In this document: positions 1 to 11,579 of the stretch, one piece after another
Numbering within the stretch: position 1 is the first letter of the stretch
How the letters are laid out: the number at the start of each line of letters is the position of its first letter
NCBI GenBank assembly: GCA_033961575.1
Contig: CM066737.1
Coordinates: forward strand, 86,362,271-86,426,270
Length of the DNA stretch: 64,000 bases
Origin: Aselliscus stoliczkanus
Lineage: Eukaryota; Chordata; Mammalia; Chiroptera; Hipposideridae
Direction: 5' to 3'
Translations under genes and position numbers: made by a program
The notes under the pieces: generated by a model
Told to the model about the DNA's origin: nothing
The model's database searches: none
What the model saw: only the letters and a program-made list of their open reading frames with translations

Positions 1-425
1 ATATTAGTCCCTTATCAGAGGCTTTTGCTCTGCCCATTTTTGCCCATATGGTTGGTTGCCTCTTTGGATTGGTGATGGTTTCTTTTGCTGTGCAGTAGCT
101 TTTTAGTTTGGTTTGGTAGAGTCCCATTCATTTTTTTTGCTTTTATTTCCCTTGCCTTTGATGTCAAATTCATAAAAATCCTCTCTAAAACCAAGATCCA
201 TAAGTTTAGTACCAATGTGTTCTTCCATGCAATTTATTGTTTCATGAGTTATATTTAGATCTTTGATCCATTTTAAATTAATTTTCATGTATGGTGACAG
301 ATAGCAGTCTAGTTTCATTCTTTTGCATGTGGCTTTCCAATTTTCCCAGCACCTTTTATTGAAGAGACTTTCTTTTCTAAACTATATGTTTTTGACCCCT
401 TTGTTGAAAATTATTTGCCCATATA
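1..425 (-). mobile_element. L1 retrotransposon fragment, ORF2 C-terminal part (antisense)
   Basis: On the minus strand this encodes degenerate L1 ORF2 C-terminal sequence. Motifs such as KWIKDLNI, DLGFREDF and (at the left edge) a DKGLIS-like stretch match the mammalian ORF2 region beyond the reverse transcriptase. The reading frame is broken into pieces of about 60-70 residues, so it is not functional. It continues after the interruption at 426-1108 in the proper antisense order. The left end runs off the window, so the true 3' end is not visible. Confidence 0.85.
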
Positions 426-1108
426 CCAGGGGTTCCAAAAATATATATACAAGTAGACACCTTGGTCAATGTTGCTCAAGGAGTAGTTTGCGGTTATCAG
501 AAGTATCCGGGACACTGATGGTAACCATTTTGAGCATCTCTTGTAATTGCAGAAGTCAAACGTAACTTGTATTCATTAAATATATTTTTAAAGATTTTAT
601 TGGGGAATTGGGGGAGTGTACAGCATTGGGGGATCAGGGAAGGGGAACAGACAAGTTGCTGTCCTTTTGTTCTTCCGTCTAGTTGTGGAGGACATTGCTT
701 CACTAGCCCATGTTGGTATTATCATTGCGCTCTTCCCGGCTGAGGCAGTTGCTCACTGGCCATTGGACAGCCACTCCCGGCAGCTCACAGCAGCTCACGA
801 AAGCACACGCCAGCTGCCGGCCAGCCTCACTGGAGCCTATGCCATCGCAAGCAACTCACGGCAGCCCAGCTCCAAGTTGAGTTGTTGTTCACTATCTTAG
901 CTGTAGAGGGCGCAGCATCACTGGTCCTCTATGTGGGCCTCAAACTGGGGCCCTGCTGCTCAGAGCTGCCGTTCCAAGCCAACTCTTAACCAAAGCGCCA
1001 TTCGGCCGGCCCTTGTATTCATCTTTTGTTAGCAGTATATATTGAGTATTACAATTTTAATACAGTTTTCCTTTCTTAAACGTGTGTACATTTCTTTGGT
1101 ACCCTCTG
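426..1108 (+). mobile_element. Tc1/mariner-like MITE, copy 1 of family A, split by a SINE
   Basis: The element is flanked by TA on both sides (424-425 and 1109-1110). Its ends are imperfect inverted repeats: CCAGGGGTTCC at the left, and GGTACCCTCTG at the right, which reads CAGAGGGTACC in reverse. Removing the SINE at 577-1011 leaves about 250 bp with no coding capacity. It inserted into the antisense L1 whose sequence continues on either side. Related copies lie at 30599-31258 and 63797-64000. TA duplication and short inverted ends fit a non-autonomous Tc1/mariner element; the family name is not resolved. Confidence 0.7.
577..1011 (-). mobile_element. Composite tRNA-derived SINE (long form), antisense
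   Basis: The antisense copy runs from an A-rich end near 590 to the tRNA-like head at about 1011, which ends in the GGCCGGCC signature. A direct repeat of CTTGTATTCAT at 566-576 and 1012-1022 is the target-site duplication. The head matches the short Rhin-1-like SINEs of this window. The body near 670-720 carries a segment matching the VES-like SINE (CTAGTTGTGGAGGA...). An apparent 94-residue frame inside it has no meaning as a gene. Confidence 0.85.
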
Positions 1109-2345
1109 TATATGTGGGTTTATTTGTGGGCTGTCACTTCTGTTCCATTGGTCTGTGTGTCTGGTTTTCTGCCAATACCATGCTGTTTTGATTATTGCCA
1201 CTTTGTAGTATAAAGTCAGAGAGTGTGATAATACCGGACTTGTTCTTTTTTCTCAGGATCACTTTGGCTATTTGGGTTTTTTTTTTGTGATTCCATACAA
1301 ATACTGTGATTTTTGTGTTCTGGTTCTTTAAAAGATGCAATTGGGATTTTGATGGGGCTTGCACAAAGTCTGTATATTGCTTTGGGTAATATGTCCATTT
1401 TGGCTATGTTGATTCTTCTAAGCCATGAACACAGAATATATTTCCATTTCTTTTTCAATTTATTTTAATAATGTAGTTTTCAGTGTATAGCTCCTTCACA
1501 TCCTTTGTTAAGTTTATTCCTAGGTATTTTATACTTTTTGTTGCAATTGCAAAAGGAAATTTTTTTTATTTCTTTTTCTGAAATTTCATTGTTAGTATAA
1601 TATATAGGGATGCAATGGATTTTTGTCCATTGATTTTGTATCCTGCAAATTTACTGTATTTGTTTATTGTTTCTGATGGGTTTTTCATGCAGTCTTTAGG
1701 GTTTTCAATATAAAGAATTATGTCATCTGCAAAAGGTGACAATTTGACTCATTCATTCCCAATTTGGATGCCTTTTATTTCTAGCTCTTGCCTGATTACT
1801 CTGGCTAGGGCTCCCAATACTATGTTGAATAGCAGTGGTAATAGGGGAACAACCCTGTCTTGCTCTTGAAGGTAGAGCAAAAGGCTTCAGTTTTTCACCA
1901 TTAATTATGATAATTAGCTAAGGATTTATCATAGATGGCCTTTATTATGTTAAGGTATTTTCCTTCTGTATCCATTTTATTAAGTGTTTTAATCATAAAT
2001 GAATACTGTGTCTTGCCAAATGCTTTTCCTGCATTTGTTGATATGATCACATAATTTTTTATTTTATTTTCATTTTATTTTATTTACATGATTTTTTTAT
2101 TTACATTTTTATGTGGTGTATCACGTTGGTCAATTTGCATATGTCGAATCATCTTTGTTCCCCTGAAATGAACCCTACTTGATAGTGATGTATAATATTT
2201 TCAATATATTATTGTTTCAATTTGGTAGTATTTTGGCATCTGTATTAATCAGATGTTTGCAGTTTTCTTTTTTTGTATTACCAGATTTTGGTATTAGGTT
2301 AATATTAGCCTCATAAAATGAGTAATGAAGAATTACATCTTTCTA
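1109..2345 (-). mobile_element. L1 retrotransposon fragment, ORF2 RT to thumb region (antisense)
   Basis: The minus strand encodes L1 ORF2 after the reverse transcriptase: motifs [16 protein letters not shown], then IPIASF and ICMESQKK. Further right, the antisense of the FADDM-like region sits around 1710-1740 (TATGTCATCTGC on the plus strand). Frames are short and interrupted. This is the same L1 insertion as 1-425, separated by the MITE. The right end near 2345 merges into AT-rich sequence and an older L1. Confidence 0.85.
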
Positions 2346-2559
2346 TAATGATTCACCTTTACTGAATATGAATTACATTGTTATAAATATAGTTTTATCA
2401 CATGTGTAATTTTTAGTTATGGTAACTTTTATTCTCCAAAATATTTTTTTATGTTAATAATATAAAAATTTAAAGGCTCATCATGTAGAGAGAACATATT
2501 CCCAGTTTACTCAGAAAATCATGATTTATGTCTTCTGCTTGAGGCTGATCTGATTTATC

Positions 2560-3440
2560 ATTTAAATCAGATTTTCAATTTTTAACACAGTATAAATTTT
2601 TAGGTTTTTAAATTTTTACGTATTTTAAAATCCACAGGAAAGTTACTAGTACAGAATGTACCTAAATTTCTTCACTCAGCTTACATAGCATCTTACATGG
2701 CATTACTACAGCATGAAGAAATTAACATTTATGTAATACTATTAACTAATCTACATACTTGAGATATGTTTTTCCAGTTGTCCACTTATGTCTCTTTCTA
2801 GTCTAGATTCTAATTCAGTTCATCATGTCTCCTTAGACTCCTTTAAAATGTAATAGTTCCTCAGTCTTACTTTGTCTTTCAAGACCTTGACACTTTCGAA
2901 GATTACTAGCCAGTTATTTTATAAATAGATTAGATAGAGATTATGAATTTTTGGCACAGATACAATTGAAGTGACATTGTACTCTTACCAGTGCATCATT
3001 TCTGGTGCTACACGATGTCAATATGTATTATTATTGGTTATGTTATTTCCAGTCTCTTTAGCTTGTGTTGGACAATTTTTTTCTCTGTGAAGTTACTATT
3101 TTTACCCTTTTGTCATTAATAAATATATTTTATGGAGATACTTTGGGACTATATGTAAATATCCTGTTTCTTATGCTTCCATCCACTATTTTTAGTAACT
3201 ATCAGTGATTATTGCTTATAACAATTATTATTGTTGTATTTACCTAACTATGATTTTCTCTTTCTACTATTTTTCTTATATTTACAAGCTGGAATTCTAT
3301 TGCAAGGAAGAGCTGTCCCTTTTCCCCCATCTATTTATTGACATAATTATTTATGTAAGTTTGGACTCATAGAGATTTATTTCCAGATTTGGTTATTAGG
3401 AGTTCCAACAAGTTGGTTCTTGTGTACCTTTCTTTTTACA
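2560..3440 (-). mobile_element. Old L1M-type 3' UTR fragment (antisense)
   Basis: The plus strand resembles the antisense 3' UTR of old mammalian L1 (L1M/L1ME class, recognised from memory). Landmarks in the right order are TCCAGTTGTCC near 2775, GACCTTGACACTTT near 2883, AGATACTTTGGGACTAT near 3135 and GAATTCTATTGCAAGGAAGAG near 3292. It is strongly diverged and has no reading frame. The sequence resumes after the LTR at 3441-3796. Confidence 0.65.
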
Positions 3441-3796
3441 CCCTGTTCAGTCTGCTATAACAAAGTACCATAAACTGGTGTATAAATAATAGAAAGTTTA
3501 TTTCTGACTGCTCTGGAGACTAGAAGTCCCATATCAGGGTGCCAGCATGGCCTAATTCTGGTGAGGACCGTCTTCTAGGTTGCAAACTGCCACCTTCTCA
3601 TTGTATCTTCACATGGTGAAAAGAGATTTAGAAGGCTGTACTGGGTCTCTTTCATAAGGGCACCGATCCCATCCATGAGGGCTCTACCCTCGGGACCTAA
3701 TCACCTCCCTAACACCCCACCTCCTAATACCATTTCATTGGGGGGCAGGATTTCAACATCTGAATTTTGAGAGGACACCTTCAGTCCATTGCATGC
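3441..3796 (-). mobile_element. MLT1-type (ERVL-MaLR) solo LTR, antisense, nested in L1M
   Basis: The plus strand shows the antisense pattern of MLT1-class LTRs: TATAACAAAGTACCATAAAC, then TTTATTTCTGACTGCTCTGG, CTTCACATGGTG, TCTCTTTCATAAGGGCACC and CACCTCCTAATACCAT. No internal retroviral sequence adjoins it, so it is a solo LTR. It interrupts the old L1M antisense sequence, which is continuous on both sides. The family was recognised from memory; subfamily not assigned. Confidence 0.65.
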
Positions 3797-4000
3797 CCAT
3801 CACTTGTGAGCAATTTCTGACTTCCTGGTACCACAAGATCATCTTGTTTCATCTTGTCTTCTCCCTCCCTACCTCAGGCCTGGTATCAACTATTTCTCTA
3901 AGAAACCTTGGTTGCTATAATTAGAGAATTTAAAAACTAAGATAATGGCACTAAGATTAACAATTTATTGCTACTGGGTTGTCACTGTTATATACACACA

Positions 4001-4022
4001 CATACACACACACACACACACA
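4001..4022. repeat. (CA)n microsatellite
   Basis: A short run of CA dinucleotides lies inside the old L1 3' UTR. It accounts for the poly-(TH) stretch in the reading frame across 3968-4171. Confidence 0.9.
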
Positions 4023-4079
4023 CCTTTTTGTATAGCTATGATTGTTTAAGACATGGTAATATTTCACATACTTCATATG

Positions 4080-4080
<1 letters not shown>

Positions 4081-4123
<43 letters not shown>
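4081..4123. repeat. (ATCT)n tetranucleotide microsatellite
   Basis: About ten perfect ATCT units are followed by a degenerate tail to about 4135. It is a likely length polymorphism. Confidence 0.95.
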
Positions 4124-4639
4124 ATCTATCTATTTATATACACTCACACACAAATCCCTATATATTTCTAAATTTCTAAATCTGTTGATCAGTATGTCCA
4201 TTACTTCTTACTGACATCCAATTCCAATAGAATACATAGGGTCCATTATAGTCTTCTCTCTTTCCTTATTTGTAACAACTTTCTCAGACAGTGAGAAACC
4301 TGATTCTCATTATCCACAATATATGCATTTATTTGCTTAATTCTAGTATGCACATAGTTTCAATATTTCTAACTCACATTCCTGTGAGTGCACATTTATT
4401 AATTAGAATGTTTGTGTACTGGTTTCTTTTTTGTTTAGTTTTGTTTTGTCTTACAGGATACATTTACTGTTTTTTCAAAGTTAGTTGGGTTCCTTTTTGT
4501 TTTTGTTTTGTTTTCTTTTCTTTTCCTTTCAGTATGACTATGAGTTTTGCTTACAGTAGAATTAGGTTCATTAGTTACTGTTTGTTTTCTATTTTTGGTT
4601 CCCACGTTTTGGGTTGCTTTTCATTCTGTCTTAATTTTA

Positions 4640-5700
4640 TTTTATTTATTTTGGGGGTATGTGAAATATTACCATGGCTTAAAGAATCAGAGCTATACAA
4701 AAAGGCATCATTACCCTTTAATTCTTATTACCCAGTTCTCTTCCTCTATTCTTACAACCACCCACTTCTCATAGGTAACCAATCTCATCAAGTTCTGCTT
4801 TGTCCTTTCCATAGTTATGTTGAAATGTTGAGTGTGTGTGTGTATGTGTGTGTGTGTGTATGTGTGTGTGTGTGTGTATCCTCATTGTTACATGAATGAC
4901 AGCCTGTTGTAGGTATTTTTTGCATTTTGATTTTTTTTTACTTACCAATAGATACTGAAAATTAATCCATATCAGTTGATGGAAGTCTCCAAAATTCTTT
5001 TTTACAGTTTCATAGTAATCATTTAATGTGTATGTGCCATAGTATATTCAACTACTCTTTTTGCAATTATAAAACTATTCAATGAGTAACTTTTTCTACA
5101 TGTATTTTTATTGTATATTTTTATAGATGTATCTTCAAAGTAAATGCCTAGAAATAATATTGCTGGTTCAAAAGGTAAATGTGTATGTAGTCTGGTTAGG
5201 TGTTAACCAAAATCCCCAAAAGAAGAGTTAGTGTGCATTTTCACCAGCAATGCGTTAGAGTGCCTATTTCCCCACAGTGTCAACAACAGAATATGTTACC
5301 ATACCTTAACTCTTCCGAATTTGATGGTAAGAATTGTATCTCAGTATTGTTTGAATTTGCATTTTTCTAATTATGCATTTAAGTATTTTTCCATAGTTTA
5401 CGGACCATTTCCACATCATATTAGTGTATTGTCTGTACATATCTTTTTATCAATTTTCTATCGTTGTTTCTGGCCCTTTGTTCCTCAATTTTCAGGGTTC
5501 TTTATATTTAGGGGTATAAGCTCTTTGTCTGCATTATATATTACAGTCATTTTCCACTAGTTTGATAATTATATTTTGACATTTTCATAGCACCTTTTGC
5601 TGTACAAACAAATTTTGTAATCAGATTTATCAATTTTTTCTTATCTTGTCTCTGGATTTTGAGTCATAGTTAGAAAACATTTCCCTAAACTGAGGTTAAA
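4640..5700 (-). mobile_element. Old L1M-type ORF2 3' end/UTR (antisense)
   Basis: The plus strand follows the antisense layout of old L1 3' ends: conserved stretches around 5130-5180 (TGCCTAGAAATAATATTGCTGG), 5230-5250 (TTCACCAGCAATG), 5440-5470 (ATATCTTTTTATCAATTTTC) and 5500-5530 (GTTCTTTATATTTAGG). It includes a TG-rich run at about 4833-4879. The 202- and 109-residue frames across it are chance frames in this repeat. Confidence 0.6.
4833..4879. repeat. (TG)n microsatellite
   Basis: An interrupted TG repeat with two TATG interruptions. Confidence 0.9.
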
Positions 5701-5911
5701 GAGCAATGCAATCACGTTTTGTTTTACTACTTGCATGGTTAGATTCTTTACACTTAGATCTGCTTATATTAAAGAGCAATACAATAATAATAGAGAAAAT
5801 AGAACTAGGAAACTGTACAATTTTGACCAATGATAATTATTCTGTTTATGTCACAGAAAACATAATTTCTTAGATTATGCATATATACATACATTTTATT
5901 GTAAAATTATT

Positions 5912-5914
<3 letters not shown>

Positions 5915-5942
<28 letters not shown>

Positions 5943-6040
5943 TTTTGAGGGCAGTGTCACTGGCCCTCATACATGGGACCCGAACCGGGGCTGCTGGCTT
6001 CCCAAGCCAGCGCTTAACCACCACACCACTCGGCCGGCCC
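5915..6040 (-). mobile_element. Rhin-1-like short tRNA SINE, antisense
   Basis: In reverse complement it starts GGGCCGGCCGAGTGG (A-box), has a GGTTCGGGTCCC-like B-box near 5975, then GAGGGCCAGTGACACTGCCCTC, ending in a TAAA-rich tail that reads as (TTTA)n at 5908-5945. The target duplication TGTAAAATTATTTT is at 5900-5913 and 6041-6054. Confidence 0.9.
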
Positions 6041-6429
6041 TGTAAAATTATTTTTGAAAATTGTTTTTGCATATAACTATCTTTAAGCACTGATACTATA
6101 AAAGCCATTATGACTATTTCTAAAATTTCATAATGTTGAATATCTTAACACTTCCTTTTACTCTCTGAAATTGTGCTGCTATGGTCAGTGAATTTTATGG
6201 TCTCTCTCTTTCAGAACCTATGTTCTGTGTGTGTACCAGGTACATAATTGCAATTGGTACTGCAAGAATTCTCAAAATACTCCAATGAGAAAATTCTACA
6301 AGCACCCAAATTCAGATTTGGGTGTGTAATATATTTTCTACCAAAATTAAACATCAGGTGGTATTTCCAATTTATTTGAAATAAAAAACAAGCAACCAGC
6401 CACAGAAGGTAAATTAAGGCAGCATTGAA

Positions 6430-6620
6430 AAGAACAGTAATTTTGAAGTCAGGAAAGTAATAGATTTAACTGTCTTCTGCATTTCTTATTTGCTGTAACT
6501 TTTCTGACCATGCATTGTCATGCTTTTAAAATAGAGATAAGAATAACTTTCTACTGTAGTTATTTTGAAGATTAAAAAGACAGAATGTATAAAATACCTT
6601 ATACACAGTAAATACTGTTT
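6430..6620 (+). mobile_element. MIR-like ancient SINE fragment
   Basis: The region has the diverged order expected of MIR: TTTTGAAGTCAGG, a weak central core, AAATAGAGATAAGAATAAC, GATTAAAAAGACAGAATG and ACAGTAAATACTG. Assigned by pattern only. Confidence 0.45.
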
Positions 6621-6739
6621 TTGTTGGGTCCCTTGGCTCTACTCAATGGCTCCTTCATATTATATCGTATACGATATGGATCATATATATCATATTATAT
6701 ATATTTTTTTATTTTAACCATAATTTACTATGTACTTAC

Positions 6740-7322
6740 CATGCTGAGAGTCTGCAGTCCAGACTCAAGTCAATGATTTGCTAGAAGGATACACAGGACT
6801 CAGAAAAGCTAGTATCTTTATTGTTATGGTTTATTATAATGAAATGATACAGATGAACTTCAGCAAAAGTAAAGGGCAGAGAATGCAACCTGGGAGAAAC
6901 CGGGAAAAAGCTTCCTGCTGTCGTCTCCCAGTGGTGTCTGGTAGACAGCGGTCTCTCCCAGCAACAATGTGTAAACTCAGAGGTCTTGCAAAGCAGAGCA
7001 GCTCACCAGGCCCCTGATGTCCAAGCTTCTTATTGAAGTTTATTCATGTAGACTATATTAGTCATGCAACATGTTCCACACGACTGACTGATGTAGTATG
7101 GCCCAAAGACACAGGCATAAAAAACAGATGCTGGCATAAATTGTCTGCCACAGCTCAAGGTCTCAGATACACAGAAGCACTCTTATCATGCAGGATACTC
7201 TAAAGGCTCAGAGGTCATCTCCCAGGAGCCAATCCAAGGGCCACTGCTGAAGATATTGCATGTGTGCAGGATTGAGCAGTTCAGGCTTGCTCAACTGAAC
7301 TGAGTTAACCCTTTCCTGCACA
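6740..7322 (-). mobile_element. LTR-like block (probably ERVL-type), antisense
   Basis: A GC-richer island about 580 bp long stands out from its AT-rich surroundings. On the minus strand it has polyadenylation-like AATAAA motifs (antisense TTTATT near 6811 and 7040) and the general organisation of an ERVL-type LTR. No internal retroviral genes adjoin it. Its 79-residue frame (6778-7017) has no recognisable domain. The alternative is another old mammalian repeat. Confidence 0.35.
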
Positions 7323-8287
7323 CTTACTATGGCCATTCACTATTATCATTTACTGTATACAATTTATTACATATTTTTAATATGAATCTATTAGATAGTA
7401 AGGGGATAGGGAGTTCATTGGATTTGATTCAAGGCACGCATGATCCAATGGATAGCCCTGGGGTTCTCATATGTTTGTTCAGTGGTGAAGAATTATTTGG
7501 ATTAATTTAGACTGAAGGAAGACTAAGTGCTAAGATTCAGGTGAAGGTACGGATGCCTGGTAAATACAATTGAAATGGTTGAGAACAGAATAACTTACAA
7601 AGAACTTTAAACAGGCTACATAGAAAAATAATTGAGCTACTTTTCTTTAGATTTTGTCTATTAACTAAAAAATTTCAATCAAAACTCCAATTTATTTTTG
7701 TACTTAGTATATTGGTATCTAACATTTCTGAAGTCTACAGAAGCACATAAATTAATGTCATGATGTGGGGGGAAATGAAAGGGTTTTCCCCAGTCAATAT
7801 CATTTAGCTGGTTTGGTTTCAGTTCAATATATTCAACATAAAATGAAGGTTCATTAACATCTGACATTCCATTAGCATATGTACAATAAAGCACTGTTGT
7901 TATTGGAGAGCTGTGTCATAATTCTAAGATTTTATTGGATTCTACTAGTTTACAAAGATTAGAGATGACACTTATTAGATACTACAGTATATTAAACATG
8001 AAAATTATTATCCTCATTTTAATACAATTTTAAAGCTATAAATGCCAAAAGAATTAACTGGATGTGTGAGTAAGTCACTACTAGGTATTCATTGAGACCA
8101 AATACATGTAGATTTTTGTGGGGACTGAAATTATATGTGCTTTCAGATATAAACTAGATAACTGAATCCATGGGCATTCTTGTTTCCTAGACTGAATCAA
8201 CCCAAATTGCTAATGTTATAGGAATTTTTCATTTGTATTTCTGCCCATGAAGAATAACATCTTAATATTTTAATTTAAAAAAAGGAT
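7323..8287. other. Unassigned AT-rich sequence
   Basis: No gene is seen. A weak MIR-like trace (ATTATTATCCTCATTTTA) lies near 8005-8060. The 71-residue minus frame at 7679-7894 has no recognisable motif. Confidence 0.5.
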
Positions 8288-8303
8288 AAGAAATGATTCC
8301 TGG

Positions 8304-8453
8304 GGCCAGCCAAATAGCTCAGTTGGTTAAGAGCTCGCTCAAGAGTGCGAGCTGAGCTCTGAGCAACAGCAGTTTGATGCCCAGCCCAAGGTGAGCTGCC
8401 ACTGAGCTGCCAACAGGTGGCAGGATGGCTCAGCTAAAAAACAAAACAAAAAA
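8304..8453 (+). mobile_element. tRNA-derived SINE, third type (CTCAGTTGGTTAAGAGC head)
   Basis: The head is GGCCAGCCAAATAGCTCAGTTGGTTAAGAGC, with a B-box-like GTTTGATGCC. It is followed by a tract repeating GAGCTG, a second TGGCTCAGCT and an A-rich tail. Probable imperfect target duplication at 8288-8303 and 8454-8469 (AAGAAATGAT). Related copies lie at 38630, 41046 and 51821. Confidence 0.85.
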
Positions 8454-8469
8454 AAGAAATGATATCTGG

Positions 8470-10179
8470 CCCTAGATCATTATGTCATATGTAGTAGATT
8501 TCCAATGATTGTTTTTCCAATTGATTTCACTGTAAAAAGTGCTTATTACAGTCCATAATCTGCCAGCCATCTAATTTGAGTATATTCTCTTTACTACAGA
8601 TTTTTCATTTTAACAAATGTGAGATTGTTTTCAACTGTGGCACTCCTTGACATCTGGTTGTATTATCTCTGAATAAATCAAACTTTTAAAACTCATTCCA
8701 TTTTTTCCCTCACATGACATTAGGCAGTCTGTTGAATTAGGTTATGCATCTTATCTGTAAATCCGTATGTGATTGCTCTTCTAGCAGAAAGCAAAGCATT
8801 TTTTGAATCTCCTTCAAGGGTATACATATTTTCTTTTTACTCATGAATCATTAATTTGAGTATTTGGATTTGCAAAAAAAAAGTTGTATCGCAGATTTAA
8901 ACACTAAAAAATTATACATGGGTTTGTGAGTGACCGTTTGTGTATATCCTATGGATACCATAAACTTTGAGTACCTAGTATGTGTAAGGTATTGTGTTTA
9001 GGGCCATGGTAGAGAAAAAGCTGTTTTTCTTTCTTTGTGATTATGAATATTTGACATAAATAGATTCCAGATACTTGTATTTGTAAACTCTTTTTTTTCC
9101 TCTAGAAAAGCAATATGAAATTGAGCACCGTAGTTTCCACATCCATTATGCTGCCCCTGGTGTTATTCAAGTGACACTCCATTTGTTCATAAATCAGATT
9201 TTTTACATACAAACTCTGAGATAGAGTGCCCCGAAACAAGAGTTAAGTGTAAAATAATTTTGACCATGCAACATGTTTGCATAATATTCTGAGGAAATTG
9301 TGTTCCCTTATTGGCAATTTAATGTATCAGTCAAGAATTGGACTACTAGGCTTCAAACCCTGGCTTTCTCCATTTTGTACTATAAGGAAAAATAGGTAAA
9401 TTAGTATTCTGTGATGACAAATTAAAATTTCCACTTGCACATTTTAAGTTCCTCCACCATTTTGATTCTAGTTCTATGTACCCCTATCTTCCTCTGTATT
9501 CTTAGTTAATTATAGCAAAGTATTTACGTATAAATACATCTAAATCACTCAGCTCTGTATAGTAGGCACACATTGTTAGCTATTGTATTCAACATTCAAT
9601 ATGCTTGGTTATCATAAATATTTCACCAAATAATACCTTGCATCTCAAAATATGTTCAGGTTATCTCAGTTTTTCTTAATTATATTCATAAATAATTCAC
9701 AAGAAAGCTCTTGTTATCATCATTTAATAGATTAAAAGACTGAGGCTCAGAGTTAAATAGTTTCCTTGAGTTTGCCTGGCAAGTAAAGGCTGGATTATGA
9801 TCAGTAAAATAGAGAAGACTTTAAAGCCTACTTTACAGAGAGCAGAGAGAAGATTCTGCTGATACCCTGAAAACCAGGGGGGAAACCCAAAACAAAACCT
9901 AACAAAACCTGCAAAACAAATGGAAAATTTTGCTACAACTGACATAGTCGCATAAGAGTAAAATAGATGTGCATAAGTTGTATGGAAAACTTTAAGCGAG
10001 TAACGCTTTAAGATGCAGAAAAGTGTACTTTTTTTTATCTGTAGAGAGGGACTATTTTTCTCCCTCTTTTGTAGAGATTTCTTTCATAGAACTAAAAGGC
10101 CTTTTGTTTATAAAGTTAAGAAATGGATTTAAAAAGAAAGGCTAGCAAGAGAAGTGCAAATTACTATAATATAGAAAGG
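8470..10179. other. Unassigned sequence with a MIR trace
   Basis: No gene is seen. A MIR-core trace occurs at about 9715-9805 (AAAGACTGAGGCTCAGAG). The 73-residue minus frame at 9724-9945 lies across it and is not gene-like. Confidence 0.5.
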
Positions 10180-11575
10180 AACCAACTGAATGGGAGAAGA
10201 TATTTGCAAATGCCTCGTATAAGGGGCTAATATCCAAAATATGTAAAGAACTCATGCAACTCACAAACACAAAAACAACCCAATTAAAAAATGGGCAGAG
10301 GAGGCTGGCTGAGTGGCATATTGGTTAAGAGCCGGCTTGGAACACCAGCAGCCCCAGTTCAGATCCCACATATGAGGGCCAGTGACACTGCACTCTATAG
10401 CTAAGATGGTGAACAATAGCTCGACCTGGAGTTGGACTGCTGTGAGTCCCGGTGATGGTGTAGGCTGCAGCCCCTGCTGCAGTGGGCTGCCAAGGGCTAC
10501 AGTGAGTGGCCGGCAGCCAGCATGAGTAGCTAGCAGCTGGAGTGAGCTGCCAATAGCTGCCGTGAATGGCCATCCAGAGGCCAGTGACCTATCTGCCTCA
10601 CCCGGGAAAAGCACAATGATAATACCAACATGGGCCAGTGAAGCAATGTCCTCCACAACTAGACTGAAGAACAAAAGGACAGCAACGTGTCTGTTCCCCT
10701 CCCCCAATTCCCCAATTAAAAAAAAATGGGCAGATGTCCTGAACAGACACTTCTCCCAGGAAGACATACAAATGGCCAACAGATATATGAAAAGATGCTC
10801 AACTTCACTAGCCCTTAGGGAAATGCAAATTAAGACCATAATGAGATACCACCTCACACCTGGTAGAAGGACTATTATCAACAAGACAAGTAATAATAAG
10901 TGTTGGAAAGGTTATTAGGAAAAGGGAACCCTCATACACTGCTGGTGGGAATGTAAAAGGTACAGCCACTATGGAAAACAGTATAGAGGTTTCTCAAACA
11001 ATTAAGAATAGAATTACCATATGACCCAGCAATCCCTCTTCTTGGTATCTACCCCCAAATTTGAAAGCATATGTTCATTGAAGCATTATTCACAGAGGCC
11101 AAGACATGGAAACAACTGAAGTATCCTTTGATAGATGATTGGATCAAGAATATGTGCTACACATATGTATGTAATGGAATATTACTCAGCCATAAGAAAA
11201 GATGAAATACCGTCATTTGTGACAACATGGATGGATTTTGAGATTATCATGTGTAGCAAAACATAGCAGACAGAAAAAGTTGAAACCCATATGATTTCAC
11301 TCATACGTGAGATATAACACTGAAAGCAAGACATGAACAAGACAAACAAGCAAAAACTCATAGACATAACCAACAGTTTAGTGGTTACCAAAAGGAAAGT
11401 GTTGGAAGTAGGGAGGTAAAAATGGTAAAGGGGGTCAAATATATGGTGATGGAAAGAGAATTGACTTTGGTTGGTGAATATACAATGCAACATACAGATA
11501 ATGAATTGTACACTTGAAACCTATATAATTTTATTAACCAATGCCTCCCCAATAAATGTAATAGAAAAAGAAAGA
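10180..11575 (+). mobile_element. L1 3' end (ORF2 C-terminus and 3' UTR), sense, split by SINE
   Basis: Sense L1 ORF2 C-terminal sequence is read in pieces: GLISKICKEL-like at about 10225, then after the [44 protein letters not shown], and the TLIHCWWEC-like region near 10930. Next come VWHI/YYSAIRKD-like motifs near 11150-11210 and a 3' UTR ending in TGTACACTTGAAACC and an A-rich tail at about 11555-11575. Frameshifts and stops are present throughout. It is 5' truncated. Confidence 0.9.
10300..10712 (+). mobile_element. Composite tRNA-derived SINE (long form), sense, inside L1
   Basis: The target duplication is exceptionally clear: CAATTAAAAAATGGGCAGA at 10281-10299, and the same with extra A residues at 10713-10734. 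Both are the L1 sequence encoding the NPIKKWA-like motif. The head is at 10301-10375. The VES-like module is near 10630-10670 (ATGGGCCAGTGAAGC, CCACAACTAGACTGAAGAAC). It is younger than the L1 that hosts it. Confidence 0.9.
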
Positions 11576-11579
11576 TCTA

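Larger units (their letters stand above)
3797..4480 (-). mobile_element. Old L1M-type 3' UTR fragment, continuation
   Basis: The plus strand resumes the L1M antisense 3' UTR pattern (CCACAAGATCATCTTG, GGTATCAACTATTTCTC, AGAAACCTTGGTTGCT). It then runs through the microsatellites at 4001-4122 and on to CTTTCCTTATTTGTAAC and GTGAGAAACCTG. The tandem repeats sit where L1M consensus sequences are also CA- and TATC-rich. Confidence 0.55.

Noticed and set aside
4081..4123. CRISPR-like array
   Set aside because: A simple ATCT microsatellite without spacers; the organism is a mammal.
4291..4899. A 202-residue open frame, the second longest in the window
   Set aside because: It is rich in Phe, Leu, Ser and Cys, runs into a TG repeat that gives poly-(CV), and overlaps old L1M antisense sequence; no domain is recognisable.
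6662..6677. 16-bp perfect palindrome ATATCGTATACGATAT
   Set aside because: It lies in AT-rich sequence where such palindromes arise by chance; there is no repeat or motif context.
10261..10884. A 207-residue minus-strand open frame
   Set aside because: It crosses a SINE and flanking L1 in antisense; equivalent frames recur in every copy of the long SINE, so it is a repeat artefact.
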